Assembly (NCBI GenBank): GCA_963402885.1
Contig: OY727099.1
Location: 4,762,001-4,826,000, forward strand
Length of the DNA stretch: 64,000 nucleotides
DNA from: Antedon bifida
Taxonomy: Eukaryota > Echinodermata > Crinoidea > Comatulida > Antedonidae
Direction: 5' to 3'
The notes beneath the pieces are model-generated. The model saw only the letters and a program-made list of their open reading frames with translations, was not told where the DNA came from and ran no database searches. The translations under genes and the position numbers were made by a program. Positions 21,501-33,500 of this stretch are shown piece by piece; position 1 is the first letter of the stretch, and every line of letters starts with the position of its first letter.

Positions 21501-24500
21501 CTTGAAATGGTTTCAACTAACAACACAGTTTTACTGGAATGAGCTGTAGTTTATGACATAATTGTTGTCCAAACATTGGTTATTATGACGGGGTGTGCAA
21601 TTATTTCTTGAAATATTTATTATATTATACTTTTATAAAATAAACTTATTGAAGTAAAACACAGTTTTACATTAAAAAAACATATAATATTAGTAGGTAT
21701 TACTATTTCTATTTCATTGAATACACATTGAACTATCAAAAGAATAAAGAAAATAGATGAAAAACGGAATGTAACATAACATATTATGTTAAAGAGGGGT
21801 AAAAAAATATTTTTAAAAAGACAATGTCCACTAATTTCGCATTTAATCTTAGGGGCGTCGATGGAGGGCAAACAATTTGTTTAGATCTCATTATAAAACA
21901 GACACACATAAACTCAAATTGTTACCTTGGATATTGTAATCTGCCTTTCCCTTTTCACTTTCACAGCGGATACGTTTCTTAAAGGCACCATAGCAGCAGC
22001 TAACTCCTGAGCAACGGACGGCATAATCTCTGGGGTCGCTGATCTTGAAAGTCTTGAGATGATCAGTTTTACTGTCTCTTTGGAATGCTACAAAAAAGAA
22101 AAATAATAAATAAGAGTTACTCAATGAAGCGCAGAAAAGTTGTGAATGTAAAAGTTACTTTCAAGATTGGTTTTCATGAGGACGCAACACAAGGTATGTA
22201 CGCATGCAATGCAAAAATATACGTGCAATGTAAGGATGTACATTCAATGCTCACATTTCTCAAAGAAATGCATACAATATTTAGCTTATATGTCTTTTGT
22301 TTATATTTGTGTTCCGGTTGTCTAAGGTGGATAAGCAAGCTGGCTCTCTTAATTCCACTTTACCCATATTATGGTTATGCTTTTTTTAGACAAATTCCGT
22401 GTTCGGTAATACTAGGCCATATTCTCTACGTCACAATCAGGTCGCTGAGAGGTCATCACAAATTCTACTAACCTTTATAATAGCAGCTGCTTGTTCTGGA
22501 CTTCCCTCTGTCATGTCTTCTCCATTGATCTGCAGTATCCTATCATCAATGTGAAGTCGGCCATCTTGAAACGCTATACTATGGTCAACCAGGTCCAGGA
22601 TGTAGATACCAGAAGAATGTCTGAAACAAAAATAATGTATGTAGATATAAAACATTACATTATTTTGTTGGATTTTATTTCAAGTTTTTTATCAGATACA
22701 TTATATCTTAAAACACAATATAACATGTTATAATGTGAAAGTAGTGGCGCTGTAGCTAGGCTGTTAACAAGCTACTTGCTTGCAATTAGTGGGTCCTAGG
22801 TTCAAAGCCATCATAGTACCAGGATATTTCTCAAAACAGTGCCACCTTATGCGTGGTTCCCTCTACAGATAACGCAAGGATGCAAGTGCTCCGCAAGTCA
22901 TTTGACCAATCACAATGGATCATCCGAACTGTCGCTTGTAATTGGTCAACCCATTTGTGTTGAGTCTACATCCTTGCATTCCGTCTCTAGTGGGAACCAG
23001 GTTTAAGTATAATAGTCATACAAGACTTGATTTACTGTACAAAGCTTCAATTTGTTTCCCATCCTGTAATGGGTAAGTCATATGCTTTTTCTTGGATTTG
23101 TAGTGATATAAATTTTTTAGCAGCTATATTGGCGCATGTATTCTTTGAAAGTCTGTGAAGGTGTATCATGTTTTAATTTATTTCACCTCATCAACTTGCT
23201 TCATTTGCGTAGGTCAATTCTGAGAGTTCATGTTTAAAAGATTTTCAACGTAAATAATAAATGCTCTTGATTGATTCATTTACCACAATATCTTCATAAA
23301 TAATTCAGTTATGCATTTTAAATCTATAAACATTATTTATCCTGTGTTGTTCTGCAGGCGTAAAACAGATCATGTAGGCGAATGACTTGATGTAATACAA
23401 TAATTGAATATGTTGGGTTTTTAAACTGAATAATATTACAGGCTGCCTGTTAAAAGTCATTTTCAAGACTGGGTACCTGTTAATGTTTTGAATAAAACTG
23501 TGCTTTTTTTTAGTAAAAAAATTCAAAATGAAAAACTCACTTTTTAGCAATTATTTTAATTCCAAGCTGTTTTCCTTTCACTTTCCTCAGTGTGACATTT
23601 AAAAGGTCAATTTTGTTCCTTTCCTCGGCCTTTTCCCGGTACACAGTCAACCTAATGGGAGAGCTTGCCCTCATCAAGGCATCTCTTGCTACGTAGTGCG
23701 ACACATCCCTCAAGTCTTTGCCATTTACCTGCAGATGAAAGAAAAAAAAAATTAATAAAATCTCTCTGTAACAAAGCCAACATGTACAAATTTATATCCA
23801 AAACTGTCATCAAATAGTCTTTTTTTTTCTCTTTGGCTAAATGAACATATATTCATAATCATACAAGATTAAGTGCTGCAGAGAGGTATCATAAGGAATG
23901 ATAAACAAAAATTGGAAGATTTAGTTGATAATTTAGATGGCACTGTTGAAGGCACTAGAGAATTAGGTTGACAAGGAACCAAATGGAGTTATGATATAAA
24001 AGAGATGGAACTCAATGACAGCAAAAAGATCTGAAGATAGTGTTGGTGGAGAGAAATGACGGCCACATTTACTATAAAATCTTATGAATAATAACGCAAT
24101 ATTTGGTATGCCCATAATAGAACAAAAGATGACATTACTACATACTGCCCTCTATCTGCTAAACTAATAATGAATCAAAGAAAGATCACTAACATCTTTC
24201 TTTGTTGAATTGTAAATTTTTCTATTTTCTTTTGGCAAAATATAGTAATATTTTACTGTAGGAAGTCCCATATGGTTTGAATGTTAATGAATGATGGATC
24301 ATATACAAAGAATTGGGTTAAACATGTTTTTCCATTGCTGATGTTGATTACATTATAAAATTTCTCGATATTCATATCACGTTTATTCTCCATTACGAGC
24401 CGCCTTCATGCTGTTAAAATGTCGTCACAACACGGATTTGTACAATTTACTTATTCCATGAATACTTTAATTCATATTTCTCACCTCGACAATTTGATCG

Positions 24501-27500
24501 CCTGGCATAAGTCTTCCATCTTTTGCTATTACTCCCTCTGGATAAATTTCTTGTACAATTGTGACAATCTGTAAAAAAAATTTTAGTTCAGTTGAAATTA
24601 AAAAGAAATGCGTTAAAAATGTAAATTAATCAAAATTATAATATAATATTTTAATTATAGTATTTGCATTCAATATAGGTTTGGAAACATATTAATTATG
24701 ACTATTTAATAATGTTCAACTGCTGTACACATATATATTCATTATATAACTGTAGGCCTAAAATTGTCACTTTCAATCTAGGTACAGTAGAACCCTTTGG
24801 GACACCACTTCTTTAGGAGATACTCCTATTAAGGGGACATTTTCCTGTGAAACAAAAAATGGGAAACATAACAACAACCACTATATTAAGGGGACACTCA
24901 ATCAATTTTGGGATTTTCCACAGAGTATAAATGTCAAAGATGAAATCTCATGCATATCATCATATAGACATTATGTAAACAGATGACTTTAGTGTACAAA
25001 CACCCCTTGAATAAACAAACCCTTGTTTATCAATCATAAAATGACGATCAAGCCTATTTTATCTACTAATGTCACTATTTTCATCTCTTGCAAAACCACT
25101 ATGTTATACATTATGATAATGGATAATGTATTGTATAATGGGTTTGTATTTATAATGTGGTTTTTACAGTTACAACTGTTTTAAAGCATAGTGGACTAGA
25201 TGTGGGTAAAAGGGAGGGAGGGTTCCAAAGAGAGGATCGCGTCCGCCGTAAGTCTTGTTCTGGAAACAGTGAACAGATAGCAATGATTTGTCAAAGGGGT
25301 GAAGGCGACAAGATAGAACATATCGGGGAATAAGTTGGGTGATATATTATGGACGTGAAAAAACAAAGCTTGAAATGTTAAAATAAATTTAGAAACCCAA
25401 GAAGGTATGAAATCGAATTAATACATTCAAAGTACTTTCTAGACCAGAAAAAGTACTGTAGGCAATGGCTGCTACTAAAGCAGTAATATTAAAAGCAAGC
25501 CTTTATTTGTACCCTTAGGCTCTCTTAGACCTGCCAGCTTAGATAATTATCACTGGTTGGATATTACTTCTGTTTTATATTTCACACCGATAATCAGATT
25601 TGGACTTTGCTCACTGGATAGTCAAACCAATTTACTGTAGATCTAAATCAGTTAGTTTGCATTGATCGGGTACTAGTACTAGTGAAAATCAATGGAATTA
25701 ACACGGTGAACAATTGTTTTTCAAAAATAATTTTGTAACCTTGCAATTGATATCAGTATTTCATTATAGTGGAAAATCCAACATTTAAAATACATAAGAT
25801 AGTAAAAAGTATGTAAATTTAATGTGGTTTGTCATGTACTAAAGAGAAGGAAGAGCAGGGAGGGGTGGATTAACATCAGTATGCATGTAAAATGTAAAGT
25901 GGTATATGCCAACTAAATTCTTAGAATACCGCATCCTGATATGTAGATGGGTTTTGATAGATACTGGGAAGACGTGATGTTATGAAATGTGAGACAGCGT
26001 ATGTAATGCAGTTATGTCAGCTGGCTGGTAATGTTAGATAGTTATATAATGTTGGTAATGATAATGATGATGATAAAGATGTGTTGATAGAAATGATGAT
26101 TGTAATCATCGACAAGATAATTAAGAAAATAATGACAAAGATGATGATAATGATGATGATGACGATGGTGACGATGGTGATGATGATGGTGATAACAGAT
26201 GATGATGATGATTACAATGATAACAGATGATGATGATGACAATGATAACAGATAATGATGATGACAATGATAACAGATGATGATGATGACAATGATAACA
26301 GATGATGATGATGATTGTGATGATGACAATGATAACAGATAATGATGGCAAACACAATATTATTCTCCACCTAATAAAAAAAAATTGGATAAATTTACAT
26401 ACTCTAGATATATAAATATATGTACAGCAATAAAATATAATAGACGCTTAGTCATGAGCAAGAAATATATTCACAACATGACTCAAAATTTTAAGTAGCT
26501 CCACAAGGTATTAATAAGCTAAGTAACTCTGCATAATCGCATCTTAAAAGATGAACACAATTACGATAAATCCCCTGCAGCTATTCACGTAAACAATGCA
26601 CTTCTTTCATTCATACAATAACGAAGACCTCCAAGCAGTAAAGAGATAGATACAGAATAAAGTAAAAGATACAGTGTTGTGTCACATTAAGAGTCAATTA
26701 TACTTCGTACCACACACTAACATACATACAGTCTGCTGTTTTAGCTGAATACGCTGAACTTGGATAGAAAACAGCAGGGGTTATAACAACAACATACCAG
26801 TGATGACAGTTTAGCCTGTAGAGTTCATTAAAAGTAAAATCGGAAATAATCTCTTAAGCAAAAATTCTTCTGATGTTTTTTTAATATCAAAACAAACGTT
26901 TTTCCATCCCAAAATGTAACCCAAAGTGTCATACAATAGGTTTGGAATACTGCTTTGGAAGAAAAAATATTATGTACTATAAATACTGTATAAATACTGT
27001 ATACTGTATACTGTATAAATACTGTATAAATAAATTGTGTTAAATAGTATGTATAGAGGATACATGTGATGATGATGATGATGATGACGACGACGACGAT
27101 GATGTTGATATGATGATGATAATGATGATATGAAGATTATGATTAAAGATAATAAAGATGATAGTGATGACACATAGGAAGAACATCATGACGAAGATGA
27201 TTATGTTGATGCAATGCATACTGTATAAACAAATTGTGTTAAAGATGTATTGTCCCTTTGACTAATTCCAAAAAAATAAAAAATAACAGATTTCGAAAAA
27301 AGGTGGGTCATTTTGAAGTATCACAATAGTTATTAACTATCACCAAAAATGTGTCCAAAAAAAAATCATTTAACTGAAATACAGACATTTTTTTGTTAAA
27401 AAAATAACTCTGACTTCCAGTCAAAGTTTTCGATCAAAACATACCCCATAATGAAACGCGCTTGTTTGGCTACTCTGTATGCATAATCATAAAACTTCTT

Positions 27501-30500
27501 CACGATCTGTTTGAAAATACCTTCTCAACCGTGACGAGTTGTAAACAATCTTAATTAGCATATGCATAATGCGTACTCGTGGTTTGAAATCTTTGTTTAC
27601 TTTCGCTCGCGACGATTTTCCAGACGAAATGTAATCAAACTAATTTACCTGTTAATTACGTAAACTTGTTGCTTTTGGCTCAAATTTTCGACTTAAAGTG
27701 AATAACTTTAATATTACTTTGATATGGCCAATTTAAATTTAGAATATTTTGACCTTCATTTTTTTGTGTTTCAAGGGACAATACATCTTTAAATACTGTA
27801 GTAGGATACATGTGATGATGACGATGATGAGGACGATGATATGATGATATGATGATAATGCTGATGATGAGAGATGAAGATTATGATTAAAAATAATAAA
27901 GATGATAGTGATGTCACATAGGAAGAACAACATGACGAAGATGATTATGTTGATGCAATGCATACTGTATAAACACATTGTGTTAAATACTGTAGTAGGA
28001 TACATGTGATGATGGTGATGATGAGGACGATGATATGATGATATGATGATAATGCTGATGATGAGAGATGAAGATTATGATTAAAAATAATAAAGATGAT
28101 AGTGATGACACATAGGAAGAACATCATGACCGAAGATGATTATGTTGATGCAATGTAATGATGAGGATAACAGAAGATACACCAACAACCTCAAGACTGC
28201 CTACACATTTATACCAGCGATTTCCATTATCATAAATATTATTTAATATTAACTCATTAAACTATTCATCATATGACTAATTCTTGACCTTGCTGTTAAC
28301 AATTGTGTATTGAGTAAACAATACATTACCACACTGTATATGAAATAAACACTACAATCTAGTAGCTAATTGTAATAAACATCATTGGCTGTTACTATGA
28401 ACAAATCAAATGAAAATAAATTGGAAATGATAAATTATTCTTTATATGAAAGATACAGTAGTTGTTTTAATGTTTGATTTTAAGTTAAATGGCAATAACT
28501 AGAAACAAACTGAATGATGTGGGTTACAATGGATGAATCGTATATGAAACCAATTTTAGGCTTATAAGCTTTAATGAAACAGCCACAGAGAAGTGTGGTT
28601 ATCCAAATAACTTAATTTGTTTAGTAAATATATTGTTACAGTTTTCTATGTACATTTTTAGTATGGTGTACCACATACAAATAATGAATGTTTATGAGTT
28701 GGATGGTGATAATAATAGGTAGGGCTAATTCTAAATGACACGTGATGCGTAATTAACCAATTAAATTGCAAGAATACAATCAGGTGTATTATAAAATACA
28801 TATTAAAGCCCAGGTAACAGTTAAAGTGGCTCTGTTGGGTGATCAACATGTTTGCCTAGCAAACAAAGTTATGGGTCCAAAGCTCAATATAAGAATGTAT
28901 CTCATGAAAACAACCCTGCCAAACTGCGAGTCTCGCAGTGTTCAAAGCAAAGGGTTTTAGAGGATATATGCAAATACTTCATTATGCTTGAGTCTAGCCT
29001 TAGAAAATTAACTTACCAATGGGGTTTCGTTACCACCAACTAAACTGATCCCAAATTCTTCATCAGCACTTCTTTTGATCTCAATAGTCGTTACCCCTCC
29101 AGTCTTTATTGCAACAAAGCCTGTATTGTTAGAGAGACAAGAACAAATACTAAAGATGTTAACAAAATATATGATTGATAATGTATTGTATGATTTCACT
29201 GTAGTATATCGTAACAAGAACTTAAAACTTATGAATAACTTGGCCTCTGGCATAAACATAAAGCATGGCACTTTTCTCACAATAATGCAGGTGTAAATTT
29301 GGGAACTTTTATTTAATACAGGGGCTCAGTAATCTATAGCCATGTAGCAAGGGAACGTGACATGTGGACTCTCTTTATTTCTGATGGTAGTGTGACTTTC
29401 AACCTTAGATACATATGTCCAGTTTACAACAATCACCATTGTGCGCTTAAAACAGCATATCTCATTAAGAATAAGGGGTTACCATACTATATACTATCAT
29501 ACCATGTGTAGTACTTATTTCAAACTGCCACTGCTGTGCATAGAAAATCAGTACAGTACAGTTTAATAGCAACCTATAATACTGCTGTGAGATTATACAG
29601 TAACTAAGTATATCAAAAATAATATACTGTATCTGGTAATTATCCAATAATTATTATGCACTAGGGAATATTCTTTTAAAAAGCAGAGGCTTAAAATGCA
29701 TACAGTAGTAGAGAAGCCCTAGGGATTTAATAAACACACTTCATCACTATGAATGGACACCATAATTAGCTATAATTAGATGCTAACCAGTACCAATGAG
29801 CACAACAATTAATGAACACAAGCTAACAAAAGATTTTAATTACCAAGCCAAATTGACAAAAAGCAATTTCCTTGAGGTTGTAATGAAATAAAATCATATC
29901 TAGCAGTAATTGCTAAATGAACAAACTGCGAAATCAAGCACATAGGGTTTAATTTGTGAGGTTTAGCAATGACCATAAATATTCTTCAATAACGATGGGA
30001 ATTATTAAATGTATTCACGATTGAAATACAGCTTCTACCCACTTTTCCTTTGGACACACATGCAAGGAAAGTAATTTCACCAATTACAAGCAGAACAGAA
30101 TCATCGGAACTGTCACTGTGATTGGTCAAAATGAATTGCCTTTTATGAATGTACTGTATGTATATCAACGTACAGTTAAAAGAAAAACATACATTTCTAT
30201 GTCAGAATTTATATTACTTTCCAACAGAAAATCATTATAACAAGCAGTTGATCAACAATAGATAATAATTATACTAAAGGTCATTGTACTAAAATTATAA
30301 AGTAAGAATGAAAGTGCATGAAAAGAACTCTATATAAACTCAAGGAAACTATAGTATGCTGGTCTTTAGGATATGCCATAATCAACAGTGGCTTCAACAC
30401 GCTATGCACTAAATGCCTAGGATAGGACTAAAGAATCTCTATAAAATCAAGGGCATCAACCTATCTATCTACATAGAAAATGCCATTGGCAAATATTATT

Positions 30501-33500
30501 ATCAGTAATATAGTTATTTCCTGTTTTAGATGCTTTATGCTTTTATACAATAACTACTTTCATAGTAAATGAATTCTTGGATATGTTGCAAAGGTTCCAA
30601 AGAGGACAATGATATAAAAATCTAACTATTTATTCTGCCATTTACAGAAATTGAATGTAAATGTACATTCTTATTGAATAGAATAGTAAGTCAATGTATT
30701 TTAATTTTTACCTGTTAAGATACCCTATTGCAAAAAAGGATAAATTTACATTTGGCTGTAGGCCTATGGTATTAAACTTGTGCATAGGGGTATATAGTAC
30801 ATTTCCTGCAAGTATCAAAGTTCATGTACCTGACACTTTGACAGTGATAGGAAAAAGAAAAATCTGTAAGTCACTTTTCTCCTGGTTTTACTTACCCTTT
30901 TGTTTTGTGTTTGGACACTCCCTAATATGCGACTCTAGCGCCGTTCTTGTGCCGCGGAACATGCATCCTTGCGTGGCGTGTACACAGTGCGACATGTTCC
31001 CCTTACAGCGATTGGCCAAATGTGCCTCAAGATCAGACCGTTGCATGACATCATCACAGTATGTTGTGTTTGGACATACGACAGGTAGTTTATCTAACAT
31101 TCTAAAAGAAGGAACATTTTTTCTTTTAATATCGTTAGAAGTTTAAAGCATTTTAAATAATTGTAAATACTGTATTAAGTGCTTTAAGGGGGTCCAGAGG
31201 GTTTACATGCAAAAGATAGGACATGGTTTTAGTAATCAGCACTTATTGTACAATCTTAAAGACTTGCCAACAATGCACACTCCCCTCCCTATGAATCTGC
31301 CACTGAAGTGTTATTGTACAAGATGTTACTGTTAATTATAAAACAAAAAAGTCTTTGTATTTGTTTTTATATATTGTTTAATTTCAGACTAAAATGTACT
31401 TTGTTTTTGTCATCCACAAACAACAGCAGACATATTTGATAAAAGATCTTTTCTTAAGTATTTGTGACTGTTTCAAAAAGTCCTGAACAACCTTTGTTTA
31501 TACTACTACATGCACTTTGTCAAGCAGGCTTAGCAGTCAACTCTCCCATAAAGAGGTCCCTGCAGGTGGTCTCTTAACCACCTACTGTATTTCTTCCACT
31601 TTCAAACAAATTTATTTTGGCCTAGAACATTTCAGCTAAAATTATCAATGATCTTGGGTGTGTGGTGCAATCACAAAAGGTAGTTATTTCCCCGGTCTGA
31701 CCTACGGTTCAATGACAGGCTAGGAATGACAGGCATAGCAGCCCAGCAGGTTATTTGATATTTAAGATAAACAACGTCGTTGTTCTTCCATTGTCTTTAA
31801 GGAACCAATATCCCTTTGCAATATTATGGGAATCGCCAGAGGCAACATCAACCGCCTTTTGCTGCTCAGTCTACTGTTATTCAATTGTAAGTTTGGCATG
31901 TATAAATCTCAACACACAAACCTTTAATCTCAACGCAAAAACTTTCTTACAATAAAGGTTAATCTCTTACAAAGTTTTTAAAACCCTTGATGAATTAGCT
32001 TTGCGGTCTATAGAATTGCGCTAATTAACATGTAACCTATGCGAATGATGTCTGGGGCTATTATTAGTGGGAAACAAACAAAACTAAAGGTCGTTGATAA
32101 GCTAGTATGAATGTACACAATCTGGTGAATATAGAACCTGCAAAGCTTAGCAAACATGATTGCAGTTCACATAACTTTATTGTATATATAGGTACTGTAC
32201 ACAACACCAGTGTAATTATGAGTAACCTAGCCAATAGGATTCACTGAATGTGTATTTACTCAATGCATTATGTAGGCTTCAAAACATCCAGTTTGGGTTC
32301 ATCATACAAACAGATGGCCCCAGAGAAACCTAGTTTTAACAGGGGGTTAAATTCTCTATGTGCTTAATTACACTAACATGTCTTCTGGTAGAATTATTGG
32401 CAACAACATACTAATTTGTCCAAACTTAAAAGTTAACTTTTATACAATTTTGGTTATCCTCTTAGAGGTAGGGGACCTTACACAGTCCAGACATGGAGGT
32501 ATAAAAATAAAAATCTATTTTTATACCTCCATGGTCCAGAGGTTTATCCCAACATGTTTAATATTCATTACTAATTTAACCTCCTACTGTTTGTCATAAA
32601 ATTCAAGCGTTTTGTAGATCAGTACCCCTGTATTTACAATCAATGTTTTTTTATTTTCGGTTTCAAAATATTATAAAATATCTTCATTTCTTTAACAGCT
32701 GGTCTAGAGAAACTACTGTACTGCTGTTAAAATCCGACTTTCTATTCCACAACACTGAACATGAAGTATGCATTTTTAAAAATATAAAACATCTTGTAAA
32801 TTTAATCCATTATAATAATTGAATAGTTGACATACTTTTGACACTAATCCCTGCGACAATAATTAACTTTGTATTTTGCTTGATTACAATCTGCTTTATC
32901 CTACCGTTATGTATACAGTGTGCATTGTGAAACTGGTATATGGCATCTGTGTGAATATTGAATTTCACAGGAGAAACTGGTTCGACTTCGATATAGAACA
33001 TGGAACAGGATCCATATAATTATAAGAAATATCTGAGAAAATATTCTGAGAATTAATATTGGGACTTAATTATAAACTTATTTACATTGCATCTAATGCG
33101 AAGTATTGTATTTATGTTAAACCTAATGGTGACTAGAGTTTGGCCAGAAGAGGTACACTTACCAAAGCAGAATGCTTATCCTTCGCTAACCATTCGCTAG
33201 GCATTCGAATGCTAATTTACAATTTAAAGTGGGGAAGGGACACTAATTATTTAAGATTTTAAGAGCAAACCAATTTTCATAACAAAAACATGATTCAGAT
33301 TGAGTGAATACTGTAGTTGTTATGTAGATATTTATATTAATTAATAGTTCTGGTTTATACCGTTAGCATAATTTCAATTCAAAGACAACTGTTGGAATAA
33401 AATCCATACAGGTTTGATATTGATCAGGGTTTGGCCTGATACCACATGACTACCTGATTATGAATAAGCCTTTAAACTCAGTAGACAAGCTGGCAGACAT

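Noticed and set aside
22085..22471. 128-codon plus-strand open frame between two LNX exons
   Set aside because: It lies in an intron of the opposite strand and shows no domain or splice signals of its own.
26042..26357. Minus-strand open frames rich in Ser, His and Ile
   Set aside because: They are translations of the GAT satellite in two frames; no domain and no splice context.
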